From Brucella grignonensis (GTDB lineage: Bacteria; Pseudomonadota; Alphaproteobacteria; Rhizobiales; Rhizobiaceae): a DNA stretch of 64,000 nucleotides. Under the pieces are notes generated by a model. The model had not been told where the DNA came from and did no database searches. It saw only the letters and a program-made list of their open reading frames with translations. Made by a program: the position numbers and the translations under genes. The stretch spans positions 62,001-126,000 of the forward strand of contig NZ_NNRL01000153.1 in NCBI RefSeq assembly GCF_002252505.1, given 5' to 3'. Positions 28,125 to 36,996 of this stretch are shown here, one piece after another; position 1 is the stretch's first letter, and each line of letters starts with the position of its first letter.

Positions 28125-29327
28125 ATGTCAGATATCCTGGGTCTGTTCCGAACAAGCAGTGCAAAATTATCGCGCAGCAAGTCGTTTGTGGCGACACTTT
28201 CGCTTGTCCTGATGGCTTCCTCCGCATTCGCGCAGGGCCCCGGTGGACCAAGCGGACCAGGCGGACCGGGTGGTCCCGGCGGTGGCATGGGTGGAGGAAT
28301 AGGTGATGGTGGTGGTCGGCAAGGCGGTTCCGACAGTTGGTTTAAACTGCCGGGTTTCCAACTGGAGCCACCAGCACCGGCACCTGCTGTGCAGGCTCCA
28401 TCGGGTAACACCGGAGCAGTAGAGACAAACAGCACAATTGGCCTTCCGAACTTTCCGGAGCCAAAGCTCAATTTGCCAACGCTCAGCCCATATGCAAGCC
28501 CGGCAAGTCCCGAGAATAATCCCCTGGTTAAAACGAGCGAGCTGGATCTGAAAGCACGCCTCAACGAGGATGGCCCAGATATTTCGACCGGCCTTGTATG
28601 GCGCGTCTTTGCGCCTGAGGTTGGACCGGATGGACAGTTGGCACTCATTGCCTCGTCAAAAGGTGGCAGTACAGTGTTCAATCTGCCAGAAGGCAGTTAT
28701 CTGGTACACGCTGCATATGGCCGAGCAGGCGCAACCAAACGCATTACGCTTACGAATGCCAGCCGTCATGAGGTCATGACTCTCGATGCAGGCGGCATGA
28801 AGCTGAGCGCTGTCCTGCCGGATGAAGGTAAGATCAAAAGCGATCTCGTTCGCTTCTCCATTTATGCCGACGAAGATAACAACGACCGTTCACTTATTGT
28901 CCCGGATGTGAAGCCCGATACAATCATCCGATTGAATAGCGGCACTTATCACGTTGTGTCCAACTACGGCACTGCAAACGCCACTATCCGTGCGGATATC
29001 CGTGTGGAAGCCGGCAAACTAACCGAAGCAACCGTACAGCATCGCGCTGCCGAAGTCGTGTTGAAGCTGGTGCGTGAAAGAGGCGGCGAGGCCCTCGCCG
29101 ACACGTCCTGGTCAATCCTGAATGCTTCGGGCGATGTTGTTCGCGAAAGCGCCGGTGCCTACTCGTCGATGGTCCTGATTGAAGGCGATTACGTTGCGGT
29201 CGCCAAAAACAAAGACCGTATCTATCAGCGCGATTTCAAAGTAACATCTGGCGCAAATGGCGAAGTGGAAGTCGTCGCAAACCATGAATCCGAAGCGCCT
29301 AATGATGGCTCAGCTGCCCAAGATTGA
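28125..29327 (+). CDS. Secreted protein with Gly-rich segment and three tandem beta-type repeats
   Basis: A 400-residue exported protein of unknown function. Residues 1-36 are a signal peptide with a basic N-region, core Phe-Val-Ala-Thr-Leu-Ser-Leu-Val and cleavage after Ala-Phe-Ala. Residues 38-68 are Gly/Pro-rich, followed by a proline-rich linker to about 138. Then come three diverged repeats of about 80-85 residues (139-223, 225-309, 310-386). Each has an early basic strand, a Val-x-Trp/Phe-x-Ile/Phe strand, and Gly-x-Tyr followed by Val and alternating small residues, suggesting Ig-like or carboxypeptidase-regulatory-like folds. It is periplasmic or surface-exposed. Start 28125 suits the signal peptide; 28053 is the longest start. 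Confidence 0.75.
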   Translation: MSDILGLFRTSSAKLSRSKSFVATLSLVLMASSAFAQGPGGPSGPGGPGGPGGGMGGGIGDGGGRQGGSDSWFKLPGFQLEPPAPAPAVQAPSGNTGAVETNSTIGLPNFPEPKLNLPTLSPYASPASPENNPLVKTSELDLKARLNEDGPDISTGLVWRVFAPEVGPDGQLALIASSKGGSTVFNLPEGSYLVHAAYGRAGATKRITLTNASRHEVMTLDAGGMKLSAVLPDEGKIKSDLVRFSIYADEDNNDRSLIVPDVKPDTIIRLNSGTYHVVSNYGTANATIRADIRVEAGKLTEATVQHRAAEVVLKLVRERGGEALADTSWSILNASGDVVRESAGAYSSMVLIEGDYVAVAKNKDRIYQRDFKVTSGANGEVEVVANHESEAPNDGSAAQD

Positions 29328-29345
29328 TTGAACTGATTTCGTAAT

Positions 29346-29375
29346 AAGAAAGGCCCGCTTTCACGGGCCTTTCTT
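29346..29375. terminator. Bidirectional terminator
   Basis: A 12-bp stem AAGAAAGGCCCG/CGGGCCTTTCTT (29346-29357 with 29364-29375), then TT on the plus strand and TTATTAC on the minus. It serves both the secreted-protein gene and thrS. Confidence 0.85.
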
Positions 29376-31346
29376 TTATGCATTACGCAGGCGCAAAAGA
29401 TCTGGCGGTGTCGCCTCTTCTGTGAGACGAGCAATCGCTTCGTCCAGCGTCATGGCTTCCTGATCGCGTGAACCAAGACGACGCATGTTGACTGTTTTTT
29501 CTTCAGCTTCACGCATACCGCAGACGAGAATGACCGGAACCTTCTGCAAGGAATGTTCGCGGACCTTGTAGTTGATTTTCTCGTTGCGAACGTCAGTCAC
29601 AACCTGCAAACCAGCAGCCTTGAGCTTGGCTGCAACTTCCGCTGCATAGCCGTCAGCTTCCGACGTGATCGTTGCAACGACCACCTGAATAGGCGCAAAC
29701 CAGAGCGGCATGTGACCGGCAAAGTTTTCGATCAGAATGCCAAGAAAACGCTCCATCGAACCACAGATTGCGCGATGGATCATGACCGGCTGGGTCTTTT
29801 CCGAATTGCTGTCGATGTAGAATGCACCGAAACGTTCAGGCAGGTTGAAGTCGACCTGAGTGGTTCCGCATTGCCATTCACGGCCGATAGCGTCTTTCAG
29901 CGTATATTCAAACTTCGGACCGTAGAACGCACCTTCGCCCGGCAGAATACCGGTCTTGATGTCATCTGACTGTTCCTTGATCTGCTCAAGAACCGTCATC
30001 ATTACGCTTTCAGCGCGATCCCACAATTCATCCGAACCGACGCGTTTTTCAGGGCGGGTCGAAAGTTTGATCGTGATCTCTTTAAAGCCGAAGTCCTTAT
30101 AGACCGACAGAATAAGATCATTGATCCGTAAGCATTCCGAAGCCATCTGTTCTTCAGTACAGAACACATGTGCGTCGTCTTGTGTGAAGCCGCGAACACG
30201 CATCAGACCATGCAACGCACCCGAAGGTTCGTAGCGATGCACATTGCCAAATTCTGCAAGCTTTATAGGCAGATCGCGGTAAGACTTAAGGCCATGCTTA
30301 AATATCTGGACGTGACCCGGGCAGTTCATCGGCTTCAATGCAAACACGCGATCATCATCGGTATCGTCACCGGCAACAGTGACCTTGAACATGTTGTCGC
30401 GATACCAGCCCCAGTGACCGGAAGTCTCCCAAAGCGACTTGTCCAGCACCTGCGGCGCGTTCACTTCTTGATAGCCGTGGCTGTCGAGACGACGACGCAT
30501 ATAAGCCACCAGCGTCTGGAACATGCGCCAGCCTTTGGCGTGCCAGAACACAACGCCCGGACCTTCTTCCTGGAAATGGAACAGATCCATTTCGCGGCCC
30601 AAACGGCGATGATCGCGTTTTTCAGCTTCTTCAAGCATATGAAGATAGGCGTTGAGATCATTGTCGTTGGCAAATGCCGTACCGTAGATGCGTGTGAGCA
30701 TCGGATTGTTGGCATCGCCGCGCCAGTAAGCGCCTGCAACCTTCATCAGCTTGAAGGAATTGCCGATCTGGCCTGTGGACGCCATATGTGGACCGCGGCA
30801 AAGATCGAACCATTCGCCCTGATTATAGATCTTCAGATCCTGACCTTCAGGGATCGCATCGACGAGCTCAACCTTGTAGCTCTCGCCCTTATCGGCAAAA
30901 ACCTGCTTGGCCTTCTCGCGCGACCAGACCTGCTTGGTAAACGGCTTGTTGCGCTGAATGATTTCGCGCATCTTCTTTTCGATCACCGGCAGATCATCTG
31001 GCGTGAAAGGTTCATTACGCGCAAAGTCGTAGTAGAAACCATTCTCGATGACAGGGCCGATCGTGACCTGCGTTCCCGGGAAAAGCTCCTGCACGGCTTC
31101 AGCCAAAACGTGCGCCGTGTCGTGACGGATCAGTTCCAGCGCGCGTGGGTCTTCTCGGGTCAGAATTTCGATAGCGCCGGAAGCACCAAGCGGATCGGAA
31201 AGATCGCGCACGGTGCCATCTACGGCATAAGCCACGGCTTTCTTAGCAAGTGATTTGGAGATTGATTCTGCAAGTTTGGCGCCGGTTGTGGCGGCATCAT
31301 ATTCGCGCACCGAGCCATCGGGAAATTGCATGGAAACATTCGACAT
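29376..31346 (-). CDS. thrS: Threonyl-tRNA synthetase
   Basis: About 656-residue class II aminoacyl-tRNA synthetase. Domain order: N-terminal TGS domain (about 1-60), editing domain with Arg-His-Asp-Thr-Ala-His, catalytic core with Pro-Met-Asn-Cys-Pro-Gly-His (zinc cysteine that recognises threonine) and motif 2 [12 protein letters not shown], then the anticodon-binding domain. The chosen ATG at 31346 and the adjacent ATG at 31349 both follow AAGGAAAAT; the frame runs to 31373 without support. The leader contains several hairpins. Confidence 0.97.
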   Translation of the reverse strand: MSNVSMQFPDGSVREYDAATTGAKLAESISKSLAKKAVAYAVDGTVRDLSDPLGASGAIEILTREDPRALELIRHDTAHVLAEAVQELFPGTQVTIGPVIENGFYYDFARNEPFTPDDLPVIEKKMREIIQRNKPFTKQVWSREKAKQVFADKGESYKVELVDAIPEGQDLKIYNQGEWFDLCRGPHMASTGQIGNSFKLMKVAGAYWRGDANNPMLTRIYGTAFANDNDLNAYLHMLEEAEKRDHRRLGREMDLFHFQEEGPGVVFWHAKGWRMFQTLVAYMRRRLDSHGYQEVNAPQVLDKSLWETSGHWGWYRDNMFKVTVAGDDTDDDRVFALKPMNCPGHVQIFKHGLKSYRDLPIKLAEFGNVHRYEPSGALHGLMRVRGFTQDDAHVFCTEEQMASECLRINDLILSVYKDFGFKEITIKLSTRPEKRVGSDELWDRAESVMMTVLEQIKEQSDDIKTGILPGEGAFYGPKFEYTLKDAIGREWQCGTTQVDFNLPERFGAFYIDSNSEKTQPVMIHRAICGSMERFLGILIENFAGHMPLWFAPIQVVVATITSEADGYAAEVAAKLKAAGLQVVTDVRNEKINYKVREHSLQKVPVILVCGMREAEEKTVNMRRLGSRDQEAMTLDEAIARLTEEATPPDLLRLRNA

Positions 31347-31498
31347 CATATTTTCCTTATCCAGTCCCGCCAACGATTGCGGGTGGTTTACGCACGAAGC
31401 GATCCTGCTTAAGTTCGCAGAACCGCCTATATGTTGCTTTTTGCAACTTTGAATGAAGACTGGCTATTAGTCTTTTTTGGCCAGTCCGTAAAGCAAAA

Positions 31499-31525
31499 GC
31501 GCCGTGGCAAACTGCATCACGGCGC
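31499..31525 (-). terminator. Terminator-like hairpin upstream of thrS
   Basis: A perfect 8-bp stem GCGCCGTG/CACGGCGC with an 11-nt loop, followed on the minus strand by TTTTGCTTTA. It may end the carboxypeptidase transcript or act in the thrS leader. Confidence 0.65.
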
Positions 31526-31606
31526 CTGTCAGAGTTCTGGAAACTACTGCATAATTCCTTAAATCAGAATCGATTTACGGTAAAATTATGCAGCATGTTT
31601 AAACTG

Positions 31607-31650
31607 TTAGAGCGGCCTTTGTGCGCCCCCTTGGGCGTACGACGCTCTAA
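31607..31650. repeat. Intergenic palindrome after the carboxypeptidase gene
   Basis: TTAGAGCG/CGCTCTAA outer arms and an inner GTGCGCCC/GGGCGTAC arm. The TAGAGC ends are shared with the repeats at 27118 and 49796, so it may be a short relative. Confidence 0.5.
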
Positions 31651-31656
31651 ATGAAC

Positions 31657-32880
31657 TCAGTTGCGGATTGCGAGACAGGGAACGCCCTGCTGCTTGAGCT
31701 TCGTACATGTCTTCTCAGCTGCATCCGAATCTTTGAAGCCTGTGAAACGAACACGATAAACCTTACGGCCACGCGGAGCTGTCGAAATTTCAGCCTTCGT
31801 GCCGGGAACCAGACGGCTCACGACAGGCAAGTACTTGGCCTGCAATTCATCCGCACCTTTGCGCGAAGGTGATACACCAACCTGAACACGCCAGGCAGAC
31901 ATTGCAGATTTCACCAGAAAGCCACCATCGCCCTGCTCGATTCTAGAATCATCGATCATGTCGGCAACAGCATCAACCTTCGGCTTCTGAGGCTTAAGCG
32001 GCGAGATAACCGGCAATGGCGTCTGGATTGCAGCGGCGGCAGCGACAACTTCTTCCGTAGCCGTTCCCGCGCCTTCCGTACCGAAGCGGGTCAGCAGCTT
32101 CGCCATGCGATCATCACGCTCACGCGAGGATCCGGCACCAAGCACGACACCCACAAGATGCTTGTCATTGATGATTGCGGATGAAACGAGATTGTAGCCC
32201 GAAACATCGGTATAGCCGGTCTTGATCCCATCAACGCCCTGATAGCGATACATCAGGTTGTTATGGCCGTTGAACGGACGGCCTTTATAGGTAAACGAAC
32301 GCTGGGAAAACAGCGCATATTCCTGCGGAAAATCACGACGCAGCGACATACCAAGCACAGCCATATCGCGTGCGGTCGTCAGCTGGGTCATCTTTGCGGT
32401 CAAGCCCGATGGGTTGGCGAAGTAAGTGCTTTTCATACCAAGGTTTCGAGCTCTTTGCGTCATGAGACGACCAAAACCTGATTCCGAACCACCCAGATAT
32501 TCGCCGACAACGGTGGCTGCATCATTTGCAGAAACAATAACCATGCCGTTGACTGCATCGCGGACAGAAATCGTCTCGCCCGCCTTGAGATAAAGCTTCA
32601 TTCTAACTTTTGCAGCTGCATTCTTGGAGATGGGCATTTCATCATCCCAATGCAGCTTACCGGTCTTGAGAGCTTCAAATGTAAGGTATAGCGTCATCAT
32701 CTTTGCCAATGACGCAGGAGCACGTTGCTCGGTTGCACCGTCTTGTCCCAGAACAATGCCGCTATCGGCATCAAAAACCACCCACGAAACATTCGCCATG
32801 GCGTTGGTTGTGCAGAAGATACTGGCACCAAGCGCAACACCGGCAATCAGCTGGGAGGTGCGGGACAACGATTTATGCAT
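31657..32880 (-). CDS. D-alanyl-D-alanine carboxypeptidase with SPOR domain
   Basis: A 407-residue periplasmic low-molecular-weight PBP that trims the terminal D-Ala of peptidoglycan pentapeptides. Signal peptide (about 1-29); active-site motifs Ser57-Leu-Ala-Lys60, Ser117-Ala-Asn119 and Lys220-Thr-Gly222. The C-terminal 85 residues, after a proline-rich linker, are a SPOR domain (Trp-Arg-Val-Gln-Val-Gly ... Val-Tyr-Arg-Val-Arg-Phe-Thr-Gly-Phe) that binds denuded septal glycan. This suggests a role in division or polar growth. No C-terminal amphipathic anchor is seen, unlike DacA. Confidence 0.92.
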   Translation of the reverse strand: MHKSLSRTSQLIAGVALGASIFCTTNAMANVSWVVFDADSGIVLGQDGATEQRAPASLAKMMTLYLTFEALKTGKLHWDDEMPISKNAAAKVRMKLYLKAGETISVRDAVNGMVIVSANDAATVVGEYLGGSESGFGRLMTQRARNLGMKSTYFANPSGLTAKMTQLTTARDMAVLGMSLRRDFPQEYALFSQRSFTYKGRPFNGHNNLMYRYQGVDGIKTGYTDVSGYNLVSSAIINDKHLVGVVLGAGSSRERDDRMAKLLTRFGTEGAGTATEEVVAAAAAIQTPLPVISPLKPQKPKVDAVADMIDDSRIEQGDGGFLVKSAMSAWRVQVGVSPSRKGADELQAKYLPVVSRLVPGTKAEISTAPRGRKVYRVRFTGFKDSDAAEKTCTKLKQQGVPCLAIRN

Positions 32881-33051
32881 ATTGGCTCACAAGAAAAGAA
32901 AACACGATGCAAATGAAGCCGAATTACGGCGCGAAAAAGACGCCGGGCCGACCTGATTTCCTTTTCCCGATAAAACAGATTTATCATTAACGAATTCTAA
33001 TCAGTGGACGATAAATTAACAGATTTGTATCAATCTTTTAAAAACAGATAG

Positions 33052-33423
33052 TTAGCCTGTGGGTGACGACACCCGCCAGTAACGCCAAGGCAAATACCAG
33101 CGATAATAGCCTGATAATTCCTTGGGCACAGGATCGAAACCGTGAGTCCCCATGGGGCCACAGCGCATGATCCGGAACAGCCCCATCCAGCTACCGTTCC
33201 ACAATCCGTAACGAGCCACAGATTCGTAGGTATATTCTGAACAGGTTGGCATATGGCGGCAGGAATTGCCGATGAATGAGGAAAGGGTGAGCTGATAAAG
33301 CCTTATCAAGCTCGTACCGAGCACCCTGCCAGGTGTTTTCCGCCACGGATCAGTAAAATTGCGGGTATGGCGCTTCTTGACTGTTGTTGCTTCACCCGAA
33401 TGATCTTTCCCGCAACTGCACAT
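33052..33423 (-). CDS. yidD: Membrane protein insertion efficiency factor YidD
   Basis: About 123 residues. The family core is clear: Leu-Ile-Arg-Leu-Tyr-Gln-Leu-Thr-Leu-Ser, then Cys-Arg-His-Met-Pro-Thr-Cys-Ser-Glu-Tyr and the Gly-Phe-Asp-Pro-Val-Pro end. YidD aids YidC-dependent insertion of inner-membrane proteins. An N-terminal extension of about 30 residues contains Cys-Ser-Cys. ATG 33423 begins one base after the stop of the Fe-S scaffold gene, so translation is probably coupled. It is not next to rpmH/rnpA, the usual YidD site. Confidence 0.93.
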   Translation of the reverse strand: MCSCGKDHSGEATTVKKRHTRNFTDPWRKTPGRVLGTSLIRLYQLTLSSFIGNSCRHMPTCSEYTYESVARYGLWNGSWMGLFRIMRCGPMGTHGFDPVPKELSGYYRWYLPWRYWRVSSPTG

Positions 33424-33424
33424 A

Positions 33425-33865
33425 TCAGGCGGCCTGCACCTTTTCTTCGATCTGGCGAATGCAATCAACAACTGCGTCAAAAGTCAAAAGCGTCGATGCA
33501 TGGCGTGCCCTGTATTCACGCACCGGTTCGAAATATTTCAGATCCTCAAAGCGACCTTCCGGTGCAGGGCCATTTTCTTTCAGCATCTTATACATCGCAT
33601 CACGAGCGGCTCTGAGTTCTTCCGACGAGCAGCCGATGACATTTCGCGCCATAACCGATGACGACGCCTGCCCCAATGCGCAAGCCTTTACCTCATGTGC
33701 GAAATCCGTAACTACCCCATCAGCCATCTTCAGATAGACCGTAACCGTTGAGCCGCACAATTTTGAGTGAACGGTTGCGACCGCATCAGGGTTAGCAAGC
33801 CGCCCTATCCGTTCGATATTCCCTGCAAATTCAAGGATACGTTTGTTGTAAACATCGTCGATCAT
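33425..33865 (-). CDS. Iron-sulfur cluster scaffold, SufU/IscU-like
   Basis: A 146-residue NifU N-terminal-type protein. The three ligand-position cysteines are Cys37 (Lys-Leu-Cys-Gly-Ser), Cys62 (Lys-Ala-Cys-Ala-Leu-Gly-Gln-Ala-Ser-Ser-Ser) and Cys135 (Val-Val-Asp-Cys-Ile); Cys79 is extra. The Ala-Leu-Gly-Gln-Ala-Ser-Ser-Ser loop is of the SufU type. It may assemble or carry Fe-S clusters, or be a degenerate paralogue. It stands upstream of yidD and divergent from folE, far from any suf operon visible here. Confidence 0.87.
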   Translation of the reverse strand: MIDDVYNKRILEFAGNIERIGRLANPDAVATVHSKLCGSTVTVYLKMADGVVTDFAHEVKACALGQASSSVMARNVIGCSSEELRAARDAMYKMLKENGPAPEGRFEDLKYFEPVREYRARHASTLLTFDAVVDCIRQIEEKVQAA

Positions 33866-33883
33866 TTGGACAAACCTTCCGTC

Positions 33884-34049
33884 TAGTATGGCGAACCCGA
33901 AATTCGTATAACCGTAAAGCGACCGTCTGAACGAATTTCGGGTTCTAAGCCATACTAGTATAGTATTGAATCTAGTGTGGTTTTCGGATTTGAAGTCCCT
34001 ATACGTGAATGCATTGCCATCGATAGGAACTTCAAATCCACCACACTAG
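33884..34049. repeat. 166-bp paired-hairpin element, copy 2
   Basis: Two inverted repeats, 33884-33959 (76 bp, CTAGTATGGC ... GCCATACTAG) and 33973-34049 (77 bp, CTAGTGTGG ... CCACACTAG), are separated by 13 bp ending in GAAT. Total length, spacer length and CTAG borders equal those of 6975-7140. The second hairpins of both copies share TTTTCGrATTTGA. Confidence 0.75.
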
Positions 34050-34300
34050 CCGGATAAAAACGTAAATTTGTCGCCCGGTTACGGTTTGAAGTTGCATTTT
34101 CCTGACTATATAATAGGCAAGTCGTGACTGCGCCATGGACAGATTATCACATGGTAATGAGCAGCCGCACGAATATCCGTCCGGCAGCTTGGTGTTGCCG
34201 GATCAATACATCGCACGCTCGCAAGCCAAACCGCTGGGCGCATCGTTGTATTGTCCGTTTAACTCGTCTCCTCCTCGAAGGAGACTACTGGAGAATACTG
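34050..34300 (+). other. folE upstream region
   Basis: About 250 bp. CTATAT at 34106-34111 is a good -10 candidate without a clear -35. The folE frame is open across this region from 34124, but the residues are not conserved-looking. The rest looks like untranslated leader. Confidence 0.4.
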
Positions 34301-34921
34301 ATGGACGCTCGCATCCTTAAAATCGATGACGAATCCAATTTGCCCGTAGATTTGCCAAAGCCAACGCAGGCCGAAGCAGAAGCTGCTGTGCGCACACTTC
34401 TTCGCTGGGCTGGAGATAATCCCGACCGTGAAGGTCTTCTGGACACGCCACAGCGTGTTGCCAAATCCTATAGTGAGCTATTCGGCGGTTATGCTGAAAG
34501 CCCCGAGGATGTTCTTGGCACCACTTTTGAGGAAGTCTCCGGCTATGATGATATGGTGCTTGTGAAGGACATCTCCTTCTTCTCGCATTGTGAGCATCAT
34601 ATGGTGCCGATCATCGGCAAGGCACATGTTGCCTATTTACCGGATGGCAAAGTGCTCGGTCTGTCGAAGATTGCTCGCGTCGTCGATATTTTTGCCCGTC
34701 GCCTGCAAACACAGGAAAGCATCACCGCTCAGATCGCTGAAAGCATTCAGCGTATTCTGAAACCTCGCGGTGTCGCAGTCATGATTGATGCAGAACATAT
34801 GTGCATGGCGATGCGCGGCATTCGCAAACAGGGCTCAAGCACAATCACGACGACCTTTACCGGCACTTTTAAGGAAGACGTGAACGAACAGGTTCGTTTC
34901 ATGAGCCTTATTCGCAAGTAA
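34301..34921 (+). CDS. folE: GTP cyclohydrolase I
   Basis: A 206-residue zinc enzyme that converts GTP to dihydroneopterin triphosphate, the first step of folate synthesis and a precursor route to queuosine. Zinc ligands and active site: Cys97-Glu-His99-His100 and Cys168 in His-Met-Cys-Met-Ala-Met-Arg-Gly. ATG 34301 is preceded by GGAG; the open frame back to 34124 is not needed. hisI begins 21 bp after the stop. Confidence 0.96.
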   Translation: MDARILKIDDESNLPVDLPKPTQAEAEAAVRTLLRWAGDNPDREGLLDTPQRVAKSYSELFGGYAESPEDVLGTTFEEVSGYDDMVLVKDISFFSHCEHHMVPIIGKAHVAYLPDGKVLGLSKIARVVDIFARRLQTQESITAQIAESIQRILKPRGVAVMIDAEHMCMAMRGIRKQGSSTITTTFTGTFKEDVNEQVRFMSLIRK

Positions 34922-34942
34922 GACATATAATCAGGCGCAACA

Positions 34943-35368
34943 ATGAGCATTTTTCCTGCCCAGCCCTCCGACAAGAAGGCGATTGAAGAAGGCACGGTTT
35001 TCATGCCGCGCTTTGATGCATCAGGTCTTATCACTGCTGTCGTAACCGATGCACGTGATGGTGAGTTGCTGATGGTCGCCCATATGAACGAGGAAGCGTT
35101 GCGCCTGACGCTTGAAACCGGGATCGCGCATTATTGGTCGCGCTCCCGCAATACGCTTTGGAAAAAGGGCGAAACCTCTGGCAACCTGCAGAGCGTGATC
35201 GAGCTGCGTACCGATTGCGATCAGGATGCGCTCTGGCTGAAAGTCAGCGTTGCTGGTGCTGGTCCCACTTGCCACACAGGTCGCCGCTCGTGTTTTTATC
35301 GACAGGTTCAATCTGTGGATGGTCAGATCAGCCTGTCGCTGAATGGCTCCTGCGACCACAATCACTAA
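34943..35368 (+). CDS. hisI: Phosphoribosyl-AMP cyclohydrolase
   Basis: A 141-residue histidine-pathway enzyme that opens the purine ring of PR-AMP. Visible: Trp-Ser-Arg-Ser-Arg ... Leu-Trp-Lys-Lys-Gly-Glu-Thr-Ser-Gly, the magnesium motif Asp-Cys-Asp-Gln-Asp-Ala and zinc cysteines in [10 protein letters not shown]. It is monofunctional, without the HisE domain, as usual for alphaproteobacteria. It is cotranscribed with folE. Confidence 0.95.
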   Translation: MSIFPAQPSDKKAIEEGTVFMPRFDASGLITAVVTDARDGELLMVAHMNEEALRLTLETGIAHYWSRSRNTLWKKGETSGNLQSVIELRTDCDQDALWLKVSVAGAGPTCHTGRRSCFYRQVQSVDGQISLSLNGSCDHNH

Positions 35369-35502
35369 CTTTTCTCACGATCTGTGAACTCTCTCAAATC
35401 GATGTGATGGCGCGATTTTCTCTCGCGCCTTCAATTTGCAGCATTTATTGTTTCGATACAGTGTTTTGATACACTCCCCCGAAAAAGAGGTGCTTGGTCG
35501 AT

Positions 35503-36447
35503 ATGCTCGCATGGGGTCAAAGGCGCAAGGCAGCCAATACGCAACCCTTGAAGCCGGAAGAAGAAATCATCGATCTGCCGCAGGTGCGGCATGAACCACG
35601 TCGCATTGCGCTCGCCTTGGGCGGCGGTGCCGCACGCGGCTGGGCCCATATCGGCGTTCTACGCGCACTTGATGAAGCGGGCATCGAAATTGAGATGATC
35701 GCCGGCACATCGATCGGTGCACTGGTCGGTGGTTGTTATCTGGCGGGCAAACTTGACCAGCTCGAAGAATTCGCACGCAGCCTGACACGGCGCCGCATGT
35801 TCAATCTTCTCGACATCACATTTCGTGGAAGTGGTTTGTTCGGTGGCATGAAGCTCGACGGGCGTATGCGTGAGCATCTCGACAGTCTGCGTCTTGAAGA
35901 TTTGGATCGTCCATTCGTCGCGGTTTGCACCGAATTACGCACGGGCCATGAAATCTGGCTCTCTACAGGCCCGTTGGTTGAAGCAATGCGGGCATCCTAT
36001 GCCCTGCCCGGCGTGTTTGAACCTGTTCGCTGGCAGGAGCGCGTACTGGTTGATGGTGCGCTGGTCAATCCGGTTCCTGTCTCGGTATGCCGTGCCTATG
36101 AACAACGCCTCGTTCTGGCTGTAAATCTCCATTACGACCAGTTCGGCCGCGCGGCTGTTATCAAACATGCCCAATCGCGCCAGGAAGGTTTTGCTGAAAC
36201 AATTCATGGTGAGAAGGAAAGTCGCCTCGGCATCACCGGTGTCATGATGGAAGCCTTCAACATCATTCAGGACCGCATTTCACGTGCCCGTATGGCTGGC
36301 GATCCGCCGGATGTTTCACTGATGCCGACCGTCGGACAAATCGGTCTGGCCGACTTCCACCGCGCATCAGAAGCAATCGATATTGGCTACGCTGAAACCG
36401 TAAAGCGATTGGAAGACATCAAAAGACTGCAAGGCATAAGCGGTTGA
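35503..36447 (+). CDS. Patatin-like phospholipase
   Basis: About 314-residue predicted lipid acyl hydrolase (RssA type). Oxyanion loop Gly-Gly-Gly-Ala-Ala-Arg-Gly; nucleophile elbow Gly-Thr-Ser-Ile-Gly; catalytic Asp in Val-Asp-Gly-Ala. There is no signal peptide, so it acts in the cytosol or at the inner membrane. The start is uncertain between ATG 35503 (12 bp after AGAGG) and TTG 35494 (3 bp after it). A long-loop hairpin with a T-run follows. Confidence 0.9.
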   Translation: MLAWGQRRKAANTQPLKPEEEIIDLPQVRHEPRRIALALGGGAARGWAHIGVLRALDEAGIEIEMIAGTSIGALVGGCYLAGKLDQLEEFARSLTRRRMFNLLDITFRGSGLFGGMKLDGRMREHLDSLRLEDLDRPFVAVCTELRTGHEIWLSTGPLVEAMRASYALPGVFEPVRWQERVLVDGALVNPVPVSVCRAYEQRLVLAVNLHYDQFGRAAVIKHAQSRQEGFAETIHGEKESRLGITGVMMEAFNIIQDRISRARMAGDPPDVSLMPTVGQIGLADFHRASEAIDIGYAETVKRLEDIKRLQGISG

Positions 36448-36557
36448 TGGACGCAGCAGATTCGCCACGATCTATGGTAAATCCGCATAGGTCGACGTTG
36501 AAAGCCGCAGAATGGCCACAATCTTGACACCAAGAAGCCAGGAAAACTGAAGTTTTA

Positions 36558-36601
36558 AGTGCCTTAAATTGCAGTATTACGACTTTTAGGCACTCTTTTT
36601 T
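36558..36601 (+). terminator. Terminator of the patatin gene
   Basis: AGTGCC (36558-36563) pairs with GGCACT (36589-36594) across a long A/T-rich inner stem, followed by CTTTTTTG. Confidence 0.55.
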
Positions 36602-36631
36602 GAAAAAGATCGGCAGAAGCACAAGATCGGG

Positions 36632-36660
36632 CTTGTGCCTGTCTGATCGATTTGCTAGAT
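36632..36660 (+). promoter_or_regulatory. Promoter of tRNA-Leu(GAG) copy 1
   Basis: CTTGTG at 36632-36637 and CTAGAT at 36655-36660 with a 17-bp spacer, close to the alphaproteobacterial CTTGAC-N17-CTATAT consensus. It is conserved in the second copy. Confidence 0.65.
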
Positions 36661-36697
36661 GCCTCCTCGCTGACAAGTTCAGCTTCTACCACACAGT

Positions 36698-36782
36698 GCG
36701 GTCGTGGCGGAATTGGTAGACGCGCAGCGTTGAGGTCGCTGTGGGGCAACCCGTGGAAGTTCGAGTCTTCTCGACCGCACCA
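36698..36782 (+). tRNA. tRNA-Leu (anticodon GAG), copy 1
   Basis: An 85-nt type II tRNA with encoded CCA. Acceptor arms GCGGTCG/CGACCGC; anticodon stem CAGCG/CGCTG around TTGAGGT, anticodon GAG; long variable arm; T loop TTCGAGT. It is identical to the copy at 36997. Confidence 0.97.
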
Positions 36783-36933
36783 TTCTCTCCCAAGAGTTAT
36801 GATTTCTTTTAAGACACAGCTCTGCGATCTGGTTGAACACCAGATGAAGCAGGGCTTTTTTGCGTTTTAAAATCAGACATTTAAGCCCGACATAAAATAA
36901 CTTCATTCAATTGTGCTCAACTGCAAGAATGGC

Positions 36934-36962
36934 CTTGTGCAGTCCAGATTGATTTGCTAAAT
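36934..36962 (+). promoter_or_regulatory. Promoter of tRNA-Leu(GAG) copy 2
   Basis: CTTGTG at 36934-36939 and CTAAAT at 36957-36962 with a 17-bp spacer. The upstream 60 bp are clearly homologous to those of copy 1. Confidence 0.65.
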
Positions 36963-36996
36963 GCCCTTTCGCTGACAAGTTCAGCTTCTACCACGT

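Larger units (their letters stand above)
31347..31656. other. thrS leader and intergenic region with stacked hairpins
   Basis: On the thrS-coding strand the hairpin at 31499-31525 is followed downstream by GACTGGC...GCCAGTC and a competing AAGACT...AGTCTT, then GTTGC/GCAAC, before the thrS start. There is no T-box (not expected in this group). These could be attenuation structures or simply the end of the carboxypeptidase transcript. Confidence 0.35.

Noticed and set aside
31347-31500. T-box leader upstream of thrS
   Set aside because: No T-box sequence or specifier-loop layout was found, and T-boxes are not expected in this group.
34124-34300. N-terminal extension of folE
   Set aside because: No ribosome site at 34124; ATG 34301 has GGAG and gives the family length.
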